Below are positions 32,295-44,351 of a stretch of DNA of 64,000 bases, piece after piece. Positions within the stretch are counted from its first letter, which is position 1; every line of letters starts with the position of its first letter. This stretch comes from Bretschneidera sinensis (Eukaryota > Streptophyta > Magnoliopsida > Brassicales > Akaniaceae): positions 66,939,120-67,003,119 of the forward strand of contig CM043700.1 in the NCBI GenBank assembly GCA_023935145.1, written 5' to 3'. A program made the translations under genes and the position numbers. Below the pieces are notes generated by a model that saw only the letters and a list, made by a program, of their open reading frames with translations, ran no database searches and was not told where the DNA came from.

Positions 32295-34090
32295 ATCTCC
32301 CACTTGGTAAATACTTCATAGACATGGAAAACCTCCCATAACTCTGTTTCTTCAATCCCATCTCAATAGCACACCACTCAAACTTCACTAGACTAACTGC
32401 CTTAGTCAAGAAATCTGTGATGTTCATTGTTGTATCGACTTTCTCCAAGATTATCACATTTTCTTCAATCTTTTCCAGGATGAAGTGAAATTGGATATCA
32501 ATGTGCTTCTTCCGTGAATGAAATGCAGGATTCTTTGCTAAGAAGATAAGACCTTGATTGTCACATTTCGCCTTCACTGCTCCTTATTTAAACCCAAGCT
32601 CAACACACAACCTTTGAAGCCAAACCACTTCCTTTCCAGCATGACTTATCGCCATATACTCTGCTTTTGTGGATGAAATAGCAACAACACTTTGCCTCTT
32701 GCTCATCTAACTCACCACCCCACCAAATAGATTGAACATATATCCGCTTGTAGACCTCATGCTATCAATGTCTCCTCGCCAATCGGCATCAATGGTTCTT
32801 ACAATATCAAGATTATTCTTACCTCCCATACCTCCATAATATAATGCAAACTCTAACATGCCACGAAGATATCTAAGCAATCTCTTGATTGCAATCTAAT
32901 GCTCTTTCCTATGATTAAACATATATCTGCTCAATACTCCCATTGCTTGGGCAATATCTGGTCTCATACACACCATGACATACATCAAGCTTCCAACCAC
33001 ATTAGCATAAGGTACGTGCACCATCTCTTCATCTTCTTTGCTCTGTCTTCGAACATTGTTCCGCAGATAACTTGGTTCCCAAAAGCATGGGAGTCCCTAC
33101 CGGCTTGCTGTCAGACATGTTAAATTTTTTCAACACTTCTTCAATATACTTTTTCTAACTCAGCCACAGTTTTCAATTTTTACGGTCCCTCTTTATCTGC
33201 ATGCCCAAGATAAAGTTTGCTAGCCTTAGGTCTTTCATGTCAAACTGCCTTGCCAACGATGCCTTCACAGTACTAATCATCTTCTTGTTATTTCCAATCA
33301 ACATACAATATTAAAATAACAAAATCAACCCTTAACCTTTTCACATAGACACAGTGATCAGCATAGGTGCTAGTGAACCCAAGCTGAATGATATATATGT
33401 TAAACTTCGGGCACCACATCCGTGGTGACTGCTTTAGTCTGTACAAAGACTCTTTCAATTTACAAACTAGCTTTTCCTTGCCTTTGCTTACAGAGCCTTT
33501 AAGCTGTTTCATGTAAATTTCCTCCTCTAAGTCCCCATGAAGGAAAGCAACCTTCACATCCAATTGCTCAACAGATCATAAGCAGCTGCCATGGATAAGA
33601 CAAATCTGATAGATGTCAACTTTGCTATCGAGGAAAATATCTCACCATAGTTAATTCCCTCTATCTGCGAGTATCTCTTTGCAACCAGACGTGCCTTGTA
33701 CTTTTCTACCATTCCATATGTATTTTTTTTCTTCTTGAAAACCTATTTGCACCCAATTGCCTTCATATCCCTAGGCAATTTCACAAGGTTTCATGTTTCA
33801 TTCCTGTCCAGTGCCTGCATCTCCTCTTTCATAGCATTCTCCCACAAATTTGCATCCTTCGAGGTCCTCGCCTTTTTCACAATGCTAGGATCATCACCAG
33901 TAATATTTAAAGCATATAATGCACTACAAGCACTAGGGGGATACCTGATGGGTGACCTCCTAACCCATGTGGATCTCCTTATGATAGGTGTGGTCTCTAC
34001 CTCCGAGCCAGCATCTGAATCCTCATCATCTACATCAGAAATATGAATATTGTGCTCAGACCCCACTGACTTAGATTCTAGAGTATCTGA
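32295..34090 (-). pseudogene. Cop-2 reverse transcriptase and RNase H
   Basis: RT pieces on the - strand are NLWENAMKEEMQALDRNET (34066-33791), MDVKVAFLHGDLEEEIYMKQ with the first catalytic Asp, and SLYRLKQSPRMW (33563-33288). LILYVDW keeps only part of the YVDD box. RNase H remains are at 33120-32577. The final ORF 32577-32254 has CDNQGLIFLAKNPAFHSR and VDTTMNITDFLTKAV and runs into the LTR. Several stops and frameshifts are present. Confidence 0.88.
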
Positions 34091-35170
34091 TGCAGTCTAT
34101 ATGATAGTCTCCCACTCTTTATCTCCCGGGTTAAGATCAATCTGAACCTGCTTTGGCTATTCCGGTACATTTTAGACAGCTGTCACATCCCTTTTGTGTT
34201 TCTCTAAACATAACATCTCTGCTGAAAATTGTACTATTGTTTTTTGTATTCCATAACTTATACCCCTTAACCCCATCCCTATAACCAATGAAAATGCACT
34301 TCACTAATTTGCTGTCAAGTTTGTTCCTCTTTTCTTTTGGCACTTGCATATAAGCAGCACATCCAAACACTCTAACATGAGCCAAACTCGGCTTCTTCCC
34401 GAATAGTGCCTCAAACGGTGTCTAATCCTGCAAAGCTGATGTAGGTGACTTGTTCTTTATATAACATGCCGTAATCGTAGCCACAGCCTCTGCCCATAAA
34501 TCCGGTTCTAAGCCTGCACAATTCAACTTACTTCTTGATTTCTCCATGAGTGACCGATTGAGTCTCTCAGCCATCCCATTCTATTGAGGTGTATATGGAG
34601 TTGTTTTATGTTTTGCAATGCCACTTACCATAAAAAATTGCTCAAACTTGTCTGAGCAAAAATTCCCTCCATTATCTGTTCTCAGTATCTTTATTTTTCT
34701 TTCAATATAATTTTCTACCAATGCTTTAAACTCATGGAACTTATCAAATGCTTAAGCTTTCTCTTAATGAAATAAATTCATGCATACCTTGAAAAATCGT
34801 CAATGAAAGAGACATAATACCTTCATTTTTCAAGAGATTGGACCGAAACTGGCCCAAACACATTACTATGTATCAAATCCAGAATATCTTCTGCCTTCGT
34901 GCCAACAGACTTAAAACTCACATGGTTCTGCTTCCAATGTAGACAATGCCCATAGAATCCAAATCCAATTGAGTAATCTGAGACTCTCTTCACCATCTGC
35001 TTCGACGATAAAGTAGATAATCCATTTTCATCAATATACCCAAGCCTCTGATGCCATAACATCGAGGACTTCGCCTCATCATCAGTTGCCTCCTCAGAGA
35101 TAAAACCTCCAATGCATTGACTTTGTATTGTACTTCCTAGCAACTTGTACAACGTACCATACTGAACACC
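34091..35170 (-). pseudogene. Cop-2 integrase
   Basis: ORF 35152-34823 has SSMLWHQRLGYIDENGLSTL, DLIHSNVFGPVSVQS (first catalytic Asp changed to Asn) and the pre-integrase region. Near 34580 the motif NGMAERLNRS keeps the catalytic Glu, but a stop precedes it. ORF 34385-34137 has VRVFGCAAYMQVPKEKRNKL and KCIFIGYRDGVKGYKLW, the integrase C-terminus of Copia elements. Confidence 0.87.
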
Positions 35171-35777
35171 TCATGCGATTACTAGTGATCCACGAGTCAT
35201 CGTGCATGAATTTTTTTCATACCTGAAATTCACTCCCTCATATGTCATCTTGCTGACTGATATCAGGTTCCTGCTGTGGCCCGAAATATGCATAACACCT
35301 AGAAGTGCCCTGACTATCCCATCATTCATCTTCAACTTCACCTTCCCACAACCAATAATTTTCACTGGAGAGTTATCTCCCAATAAAACGTTTCCCCCAT
35401 CAAAGGTTTCATACTCACGAAACCAGTTCTTGTGATGTGTCATGTGAAAGGATGCTCCTATGTAAATTATCCAAACACTTCGATCCGACTGAACCAAACA
35501 GGATGCCATATTTAAGTCACCAACATCATCATCATATTGGTTCCTGTTTCTTAAAGCTGATATCTCGCCTGTTCGCTTTTCAGGGTTCACACTCTTACTT
35601 CTGCAATCCTTCTTTAGATGTTCGGGCTTCCTACACTTCCAACACTTCAAACCAAATTTATCCCTACTTTTTGATCTTCCCCTGAACTTAAGTTTATCAC
35701 CAGACCACTTGTAGTCTCTATCATAGGTTCCCTCTCTCATAGATAAGGCCTCATTTGACGAGTTCTTTGTACCCTGT
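35171..35777 (-). pseudogene. Cop-2 gag C-terminus and protease
   Basis: An open frame runs through here on the - strand and even continues into the antisense Tek-3 LTR (35992-35171). The real part keeps the zinc knuckle CWKCRKPEHLKKDC. The protease active site reads WIIYIGASFHMT, where Cop-1 has WIIDTGASFHMT, so the catalytic Asp is Tyr. The protease is inactive despite the long open frame. Confidence 0.88.
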
Positions 35778-37880
35778 TGTAATACCCATATTTGTAAAGT
35801 AAGGGTAAAGAAGTACTTTAATAAATATGATGTGCAGTCAAAATAATATATATATACATATATATATATATATGTGAAAAAACTAATTTTTTTTATATAA
35901 AACAATTCTTTTGAAGAAAAAAAAAAACACCTGGCAACAGGTGTTGGCTGTCTAACATGCAATTTGCATGTTAGATAGCACATATGGTGCATGGAAAATT
36001 TAGGGGAGGGGGTGCTGAGTAATAAAGTAAAATTTTACATATATATATATATATATATATAAAATTTGAGTTTATATTATTTATTAATTATCAAATCCTA
36101 TTTGGTTTTCTTCCTTTTACAATCCAAACTACTATATTTGTTTAAACACTTTGGGACCGAAAGAAAGGTTGAAAGAGTAAAATTTTGAAGGAGTTTACGA
36201 GAGAATTTTATAGAGAGTTACGGAAAGCTCTAAGAAAAATAGAAGGTAATAATGTAAAGTTTATTTTTGAAATTTAGCATACATGAAATTTCCCAGAATT
36301 CAAAGTGAGAATTTTCAAAGGGTGTGAATTATGGAAGAATTGAAAAATAAATTAGAAATTTAATATAAATATTATGTCAGGTGTTGATGATCAGCAACCG
36401 GGGTAAATTGCTGAGAAAAGCAGGAAAGGCAAAGAGATGATCCACATATAGCTTTAAGTGCTTCGTGGTGAGTAAGATTTACTTTAACTAATCAAGATAA
36501 ATATAAAATATATAGTGATAATATTAGAATAAATTATTAACTTATGATTTGATGGTAGATGAAAAATTGGTTGATAGGTATGATAGGAATAATGGATGTG
36601 TAGAAAATTAATATATGAGAAGTAATATTATTAGAATAATTAGTCGATTTAATAATAAATGTGATAAATGAAATTCTTAACGAGCTATGGTTGATGATTT
36701 GATATGATTAATGAGGAGAAGAATTTAGTGAAATTTTTTAAATAATAATTTGAAAATAATCAAGATAGCTAATTTAAATGTTTGAATACATGCTTGCTTT
36801 TATTTTATTATTCATATGCATATTCATATCATTATCCATATGTATACGCATGAAATAAAAGAACCGGGAAGGTAGCTGGTCTAAATGAAAATAAAAGAAC
36901 CGGGAAAGCAGCCGGTCTAAATAAAAATAAAAGAACCAAGAAGGCAACCGGTCTAAATGAGAATAAAAGAACCGGGAAGACAGCCGATCTAAATGAGAAT
37001 AAAAGAACCGGGAAGGCAGCAGGTCTAAGCTAAAACATATCGATATGTGGAAAGACATTCCCAATAATAATAACATTTAAATTAATGCATTACATTTGCT
37101 TTAAATGTTGATTGTTATTGCTTAAGATATTAAAGTGCCGTTCATGATTGTAAATTTATTGATAGATGAATGATTCTCACAGAGAAACAATTATACTTTG
37201 GAAAAAATGTGGAAATATGATATGATGAGAATTGTTGAGCGAGTTATTATATGTTGTGAACCTCATAATGAGGTAAATGATAATGTTGAATTGACAATTT
37301 AGAGATAATTCAATATATGATTGATAGATTGATATGTCTGATGAGTAACTTAAGAAAAGATTGTGTAATAAGAGAATTATGAAATTGAGTAGTGATTATA
37401 GAATATTATTATTGAATTATTTGAGCAAAAATATGAATGAATATCAGAAGATTTTTTAGAAGTAATTGAATTATAAGATGTAACTGGGAGTATAAAATTG
37501 AATACTTCTAGTAAATTTAATTCAGTGAGCTTGTGAAGCTCACTCCTCATTGTACAATGATTTCAGGTGACAGGCAAGGCAGATAGTTTGGTGAGTTGAG
37601 ATTCAAACAAAGTATTATTCGTAAGCCACATGCGTGTCCACGTCCTCAAACTAATGAGAATATAAAATAAAAAATTTATTTGTAAATATTCATGCATATT
37701 ACGTTGTATATGATGTTTAAGTCAACATCAGAATGATGTATCTCCCCTTATGAGGGTTGAGGATTGATGTAAAAATTGCAGTTGGTATTATTTTTATTGT
37801 TGCATATATGTGTCGTGCTGAGATTTTCAAAATGTGACAACACCTTCTTGGGGGTGGCCAACCCAGGATGGGTCGTTACA
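35778..37880 (+). repeat. Tek-3 5' LTR (2103 bp)
   Basis: It starts TGTAATACCCATATTTG and ends GGATGGGTCGTTACA, followed after four bases by the tRNA-Met primer site. It holds AT microsatellites (about 35847-35873 and 36037-36062) and a five-unit minisatellite. The partner 3' LTR is at 56445-56774 plus 62562 onward. Confidence 0.92.
36853..37030. repeat. Minisatellite in the Tek-3 5' LTR, five units of ~35 bp
   Basis: Five copies of a unit with AAAAGAACCGGGAAGGCAGC followed by CGGTCTAAATGA. The same array with five units lies at 63370-63550 in the 3' LTR, and decayed units lie at 16551-16690 in Tek-1. It gives a spurious antisense ORF of repeated LDRLPSRFFYFH. Confidence 0.92.
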
Positions 37881-37884
37881 ATTT

Positions 37885-37896
37885 TGGTATCAGAGC
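37885..37896 (+). other. Tek-3 primer binding site (initiator tRNA-Met)
   Basis: TGGTATCAGAGC exactly matches the complement of the 3' end of plant initiator tRNA-Met, four bases after the LTR. Confidence 0.92.
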
Positions 37897-37980
37897 ATTA
37901 GGTTTTATGATTCTGTAGACTGCATGAGAACTTAAGGAAGTGGAAGATATGAATAAACTATATTTTAATGCAGAGTCTGA

Positions 37981-39340
37981 GGATGACACATGGACGTGCT
38001 AGAGCAAGAGGTAGAATTCGAAATCAGAGGGGATGTAGTAGACCCCCAATATTTAGAAGAACTGAAGTAGAGGGGGAAGTTGAGTCTGTGGTTCCTGCGA
38101 GGGAACAAATTAATAATGCAGCTGGTATTAACAGAGTTGGGAGAGAATCTGAGGTTAGGAGAAATTAATTGAGAGAAGCTCTTAATCGTGCTATAGAAAT
38201 GATGAATGCAACTGAAGAAAAAGTTGATAATTTGTAGAGGAGATTAGAGGAAAGGTACCAGTAGAACCTGATATGGTGAGATGAAAGATTTATGAGGAAG
38301 AAGGTGTGTTTGCACGTGAGATGCAAAGAGATTATTTTGTGAGATTTCTTAAGTTTAAACCCCAGCCTTTTAGAGGATCTATAAATCCTTTGAAAGCTGA
38401 GTAGTGGATTAGACATGTTGAGAAATATTTTGAAGTCTTGCAAGTGACAGATAGATAGAAGGTTGTTTTTGCTTCATTTATACTGGAAGGTGAGGCTTCA
38501 CAATAGTGGGAAGATATTTTGCCTAGGGTGAGTACACAGGTGGAACAACCTTTAACTTGGAGTAAGTTTAAGGATGAGTTCTTTATGAAATACTTTCCAG
38601 ATACATTTCAAACCCAACATGAGAGATTTTATTCACTTAAGACAGAGTACCTTATCTTTGACAGAGTATGATAGTAGATTTATAGCTCTGTCAACGTTTT
38701 TACCTGAGTTAGTGAATACAGAGAAGAAGAAATGTAAATGATTTTTAGATGGGCTACACTACAAAATTCAATCTAAACTCTCTTACATAGGCATAGGGAA
38801 TTATGCTATACTGGTGGATAAAGCATTACATATTGAGAAGAATTTGATGGAGTTTAGAGGCAGGAGAGATTGGCTGAAGAGGTCTAGATTTGAGGGACCT
38901 AGATGTGGTAGTAGTATGGGTGTACAAAGTGGGAGACCACCCTAGAGGGGGCGTTCGTTGTCACAAGGAAATGTAGTATAGAGTTAGAGGCAAGCAGGAT
39001 CTATTGCTTCTGTAGCTCAGAGTAATACTGGTGAGACCCCTAGATTTGGGAAACAGGCTATGGGAATTGGGAGTTATGGTAGGGGAGTAAGTATGCCACC
39101 AAGAGGAAGTGGTAATCTGATATATTATCGAGAGTCAAGGATTTTCTTTAGATGTAATCATATAGGGTATCTGTCTCATAATTGCCCTACGCAGATATGC
39201 TTTGTATGTGGTGAGGGAGGACATGTTGCTGTAGATTGTCCAGTGGGGAAATCTGTTGATGTAGGCATTGAAAGTGTTGGGAGAAGGCCAATAGAGAGAG
39301 GTAGTGGATCAGGGAGTGTGCGGGATAGAGGTCGATGATC
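37981..39340 (+). pseudogene. Tek-3 gag
   Basis: The frame opens at about 37981 with MTHGRARARGRIR. The gag domain follows in a shifted frame (FRGSINPLKAE, HVEKYFEVL, WSKFKDEFFMKYFPDTF near 38560-38610). The C-terminal ORF 39060-39338 carries a double zinc-knuckle region: the first has lost a Cys (FRCNHIGYLSHNC) and the second, CFVCGEGGHVAVDC, is complete. Stops at about 38166, 38236, 38402, 38455 and 38943 and two frameshifts disrupt it. Confidence 0.85.
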
Positions 39341-40090
39341 AATAGCTGAGAGAGGATATGGCAGCAAGTTTCAGTCCAGAGACAGAAGAGTCTATGCATT
39401 AATCCAACATGATGCACAAGCCACTCCTGATGTTGTTATGGGTATGATATTTATCCTTGGTAGGCCTGTTAGATTATTGATTGATCCTGATGCAACCCAT
39501 TCATTTGCATCTAGTATATATATGAAATCTATTGATGCTAGTGCTAGTTTTTTTATGCATGCAATTATTGTTGAGGTTCCTACTAGAGATAGGGTTATTA
39601 TCAGGACAATTTATCAAGGTTGTGTGATTAATATGGCTAATAGAGAATTTGAAGTTGATTTATTGCCTTTAGATATGAAATATTTTGATTTAATTCTGGG
39701 GATGAATTGGTTATCTACATACCATGCTTGGGTAGATTGTTTTAGGAAGTATGTGGTGTTCAAGATACTCGGAATGGAGGAGTCTAATTTTCAAGGAGAA
39801 CGTAAGATACTTGCTAACTGTTTTATTTCTGCCTTAACTACTAGTAAATGGTTAAAGAAGGGTTGTGAGGGATATTTGGTATATGTGGTGGATTCTATCA
39901 AGGAAAGTCAGAAGTTAGAAGAAATGTTGCTAGGGAAAGATTTTTCTAACGTATTCCTTGAAGAGTTGTCTGGTTTGTCTCCCAATAGGGAGATTGAGTT
40001 TTCTATTGAAGTGATTCCAAGATCAGCACCCATAACTATAGCACCTTATAGAATGGCATTAGCTGAATTAAGAGAGCTGAAAGTTTAGCT
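39341..40090 (+). pseudogene. Tek-3 aspartic protease
   Basis: ORF 39438-40088 (216 codons) is the most intact Tekay protease in the window. The active site reads LIDPDATHSF instead of the usual LIDSGATHSF, keeping the Asp but losing the Gly. LLPLDMKYFDLILGMNWLS follows, and the linker to RT ends with PYRMALAELRELKV and a TAG at 40086. Confidence 0.85.
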
Positions 40091-41655
40091 TCAGGAGTTA
40101 CCTGATAAACAATTTATTCGACCCAGTATGTCACCTTGGGGAGCCCCTGTGTTGTTTGTCAAGAAGAAAGACGGGACAATAAGGTTGTATTTTGATTATA
40201 GGCAGTTGAATAATATCACCATAAAAAATAGATATCCTTTGCCCAGGATAGATGATTTATTCAAGCAGTTATAGGGAGCTAGGGTGTTTTCTAAGATAGA
40301 CCCGAGATCGAGTTATCATCAATTGAGGATAAAGGAGGAGGACGTGCCTAAAACTGCTTTTAGGACATGTTATGGCCATCATGAGTTCCTGGTGATGCCA
40401 TTTGGGTTGACTAATGCTCCTGCAACATTTATGGATCTAATGAATCGGGTGTTTAAACCATTCTTGGGCAGATTTGTGATTGTGTTTATTGATGATATTT
40501 TGGTATATTCCAAGAATGAAGAGGAGCATATGCAACATTTAGAGATAGTGTTGGCAATTCTGAGGAGAGAAAAATTATATGCAGAGTTCTCTAAGTGCGA
40601 GTTTTGGTTGAGTGAAATATCTTTATTGGGGCATGTTGTGTCGGGATAGGGAATAGTACTTGACTCACAAAAAGTTGAAGCAGTGTTGAATTGGGAAAAA
40701 CCCATGAGTGTAACTGAAATTATAAGCTTTTTACGATTGGCTGGTTAATATAGGAGAATTATCCAAAAATTTTCTATGATTGCTGGACCATTGACAAGAT
40801 TGACCAGGAAGGAAGTGAAGTTTAGGTGGTCAGAAGAATGTGAGAGGAGTTTCCAGATGTTTAAAGAAAAATTGACTACTGCCCCGGTATAGTGCTTCCT
40901 TCTGGTGATGAAGGATTTGTGGTTTATAGTGATGCGTCATATCAGGGGTTGGGATATGTGTTGATGCAACATGGGAGAGTTATAGCTTATACATCTAGGC
41001 AACTGAAGAACCATGAAAGGAATTGGTTGCCATAGTTTTCGCTTTGAAGATTTGGAGACACCATCTGTATGGTGCCAATTGTGAAATTTTTATTAATCAT
41101 AAAAATTTGACGCATTTACCTACCCAGAAAGAGTTGAATTTGAGGCAAAGGAGGTGGATGGAGTTGATTAGTGATTATGACTGTACAATTCATTATCATC
41201 CAGGAAAGGCTAATGTAGTAGCTGATACTTTGAGTAGAAAGGCTACAGAGAGATCAGCTGCTGTTGGGAGTCATAGTACTAGCTTGATGATAGAATTAAG
41301 AAAAATGAGGATGCATTGGAGTGTCAGTAATAGAGGAGTATTGATGGCAAATATGGTGGCATAATCTTCTATTATTGATCGTTTATTACAGATGCAGGGT
41401 AGAGATGAAGGGATAGAGAAGATCAGATAGGAAGTATTGAGTGAGAACCGACTGAGTTTAGAACTAGAGAAGATGGTATGGTGGTATTGGGGCATCGAGT
41501 TTGTGTTCCCACTGATATAGAGATGAGAAATGAGATACTAATGGAGGCTCATGATTCTGTATATTCCATGCATCCAGGTAATAATAAGATATATAGGGAG
41601 TTGAAATAGAATTATTAGTGGTTAGTGATGAAGAAGGATGTAGCAGAACATATTT
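40091..41655 (+). pseudogene. Tek-3 RT, RNase H and integrase N-terminus (first copy)
   Basis: RT motifs: [15 protein letters not shown] (Cys to Phe), [36 protein letters not shown] and the catalytic [11 protein letters not shown] (ORF 40284-40649). RNase H shows YSDASYQGLGYVL, a 27-base deletion at about 41024 where the second copy reads [18 protein letters not shown] and ADTLSRKA. The integrase zinc finger region has HDSVYSMHPGNNKIYR and a degraded WW. The frame is cut at VAEHI by LIN-1 and resumes at 49664. Stops lie at 40272, 40647, 40746, 41362 and 41431. Confidence 0.88.
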
Positions 41656-41698
41656 TTTTGATCAGTAAATAAAGCTTGTATTAATAAAAAAAATGTAC

Positions 41699-42994
41699 TG
41701 TTGTGCGGTTATCTACCTAAATTAATGAGTAAATAATCGAACTATTTTTACTTGCAAGTGCACAAGGTCAACTTAGTATTATAGTGTGCGAAAGCAAGAT
41801 CATCTCCACAAGGATTGGTGAATTTCGTTTTAGAATTATATTCAAAATGTAAAAAGATAGAAATAATAAAAGAGTTGATTTAGATAAAGATAAAATAATA
41901 AGGATAAAGGCGGAGGGACTTGATATCCACCACTAATTATGCTACCACAACAAAACAGTATGCCAATGCTTTACTCATGGCATGGTATTCACCACTATTG
42001 ATCTCCCTAAGAAACGAGTTAGGCATGGTATCTACTCTAACTCTTTTCTCTCTCAAGGGATTCAACATGGTGTATGTTGAGTTGTTCCTTAAGAGAGCAT
42101 AGGATCTGTGGAAATCGACAACCACACGGGACCTAGGGCATGATATCTACTCATGGTTTCTCATGTTGATTAACCCAAGAATCTGGTGTGGATATCTTTT
42201 GTTACTAATGTCAAACCCAGGACTCGGTTTTCCAAATTGATCTAACTAACAAGTCCATACCACATGCACATATTGATCAGACATATACATATGAGGAACT
42301 TAAATAAAAGCAGGCATTAATCAAGTTAAGCAACACAACATAAATATCGCAAAGGTGCCAACACTAAATTTATTGAGTAAATATAATTAGGGCTTCAACC
42401 AAGCCCTTACTAAAAGTTAAGTACACATAATAAAAATAAAGGAAAGAAGAAACCCGAGAGAAGAGTCGTCAATTCCTCTCCATGGTCTCCTTCTCTAAGC
42501 TAAAAGCAAAAGATAAAAGAAGTGTTCTCTAAGTTGTGATTATTTGTGTGTGCTTTACAGGTGTATTTATAGGGCTTGAGTAGTCCTAGAAGGTTCATGA
42601 GTTCCTAAACTTTCCTAAAACACAAAACTCTTTTATTTATAAAATAAGGTTATTTCCAAAATAGAGTTATTTCCAAAATAGGGTTCTGCAGTTTACTGTT
42701 CACGCCCGTACATGTGCGCTCGATCGCATTGTTGCGCTCGATCCTTCATGTGTGTGAATGATCGCATGTGCGCTCGATCGCATACAGTAGTGCGATCGAT
42801 CTCACTTTGACCAGAAGCTGCTCTAGGATTTCTAGGCTTCTTCCCTTAAGTACCAAAACTGCTTCCTTTTTCTCCAAGACCTATAAAAACATGTGAAACA
42901 CGCAAAATGAAGTAAAACTGACTAAAACGTATAGACAAAGAGCTTAACACATGTAAATTATGGGGCTTAAATATAAATATTTAAGCACTTATCA
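41699..42994 (-). repeat. Ath-5 3' LTR (1296 bp)
   Basis: It starts TGTTGTGCGGTTATC on the + strand and ends AAGCACTTATCA before the polypurine tract. Near 41975 it lacks about 60 bases present in the other LTR. A TATA-like GTATTTATAG lies near 42563 on the - strand, with motif copies at 42716-42805 upstream of it. Confidence 0.92.
42716..42805. repeat. Palindromic motif cluster in the Ath-5 3' LTR
   Basis: GCGCTCGATCGCA occurs twice (42717 and 42769). Between and after lie GCGCTCGATCCT, GAATGATCGCAT and GTGCGATCGATCTCAC. The other LTR has the same cluster at 46716-46805 with small differences. Confidence 0.75.
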
Positions 42995-44351
42995 CACCCC
43001 CAAACTTACATATTGCTAGTCCCTTAGCAATACAAAACTAAAAACTAAATGAAGAACAAAATTAAAGATAAATTAACTTCCATGATACTCAAAGATTTGG
43101 GTTGCACAGAAAACTATGATAACAGTTCATGAGTAAGCTTAAAATAAAAACAACTTTTTTGTATTGAAAAAGGATTTTCAAAAGTTCATGTTACTTACCT
43201 AAGGTTGGCTTAAGGCATCATAAGTTTGATTTGTGTGCGATGAATTAGCACATATAAGATGGGGCTTCCATATAATTTTAGTGTATAGGGTTTCGATGCC
43301 CAAACCTTTATCGAATTCCTTATCAAAGAAAACAAAAATGGCATAATACTTTCTTCTTTTTTCTTTTTCTTTCATCATGCGATCTTTGCCATGTTGAGTT
43401 CCATCGACCTTTCTATTTGACCCTTGTAACGAGTGTTTAGCCAATGATTCCCAAACCAGATGGTTTTAGGGCATTAGGTGTAAAGACACCCCTAAGGACT
43501 TATTAACTCGAATCAAAAAGGCTATAGAACTAACAGGTCTTAATGCTTCTAAATGAAATTCCCACATTTTGACATGAACACTCAATACTTACTGAGGCAA
43601 GAGGCCCAGTTACTCAGTGGAAAGCTTTTTGATCACTTTTTGCATGATGAACATTTTTCTTATATATTTTTTTCTTATTTATTTTTCTTATGCCAAAGTG
43701 TTCTTTTCAACAAGTTATCCAATTACAATTAGATTATAGAAACATATACAAGAGAATTATATGTCATACCCCACACAAATGCGTGTTTAAATGTGGTCGT
43801 GCAAATTTGGATCAAACTCGTGAATTCTTAGGTGCCTTGAGGTAGGTAACTAAACTTTGTAAAATTCCCATTACAAGACTATGTGTTCTAGCTTTTAAGC
43901 TTACTAATGAAGTGTTAGCAAATTTTTAAATCAACCAAAATTTTTGTTTACCAAAAGAACATGCATTTATCTTTTGAAAAAAAAAAAAAACTGGAACTTA
44001 GTGTGTGCATGTGTTTCAAGTGCGTGTGTGATAGTATCTAGTATCTCCCACTACCCCCAAACTTAAAATACACATTGTCCCCAATGTGTGTGGCATGGAA
44101 AGATCTGACCTGGGAGATGGAGAACTAGGTTGCTTGCTTTTCTTGTAACATGCCCCCAAACTTGAACTGGATGCACGAACTAAGTACCAGAAAAACAAAA
44201 ATAAACATTATTCCGGAAAACAAGAAATATAAATACTAGATATGTAAATATAAATACAAATAAAAGAAAAATACTAAAATGAAAAGGATAAGTCTGGGGT
44301 GCCTCCCATGAGCGCTAAGTTTAATGTCTTTAGCTGGACCAAGCCTTATTC
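42995..44351 (-). other. Ath-5 3' noncoding region with polypurine tract, two extra tracts and hairpin
   Basis: The polypurine tract is at 42995-43007, next to the LTR. Extra copies of CCCCCAAACTT lie at 44053-44064 and 44152-44163, 99 bases apart as in Ath-2. The hairpin CACATTG/CAATGTG sits at 44071-44088. No coding frame is supported. ORF 43199-43444 is not shared with Ath-2 and is taken as fortuitous. Confidence 0.65.

Larger units (their letters stand above)
31971..35777 (-). mobile_element. Cop-2: Ty1/Copia element (Cop-1 family), 5' part beyond Tek-3
   Basis: Read on the - strand it has a 3' LTR (32294-31971), a polypurine tract (GGGAGATTG), RNase H, RT, integrase, protease and the gag zinc knuckle. 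It ends abruptly at 35777, where the Tek-3 5' LTR begins; the Cop-1 equivalent point is near 21105 in gag. The gag start and 5' LTR should lie to the right of Tek-3, outside the window. It is the inverted counterpart of Cop-1. Confidence 0.9.

Noticed and set aside
35171..35992. 273-codon - strand ORF taken as one gene
   Set aside because: Its N-terminal third is antisense Tek-3 LTR sequence with microsatellite; only 35171-35777 is Cop-2 gag and protease.
36853..37030. Regular ~35-bp repeats resembling a CRISPR array
   Set aside because: The units are contiguous without unique spacers, lie inside a plant LTR and recur in the partner LTR. It is a minisatellite.
36774..37076. Antisense ORF with repeated LDRLPSRFFYFH peptide (also 63354-63584)
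   Set aside because: A by-product of the minisatellite, whose unit length happens to keep a frame partly open.
43199..43444. 81-codon - strand ORF in the Ath-5 3' region
   Set aside because: Not open in the collinear region of Ath-2 and without recognisable motif.
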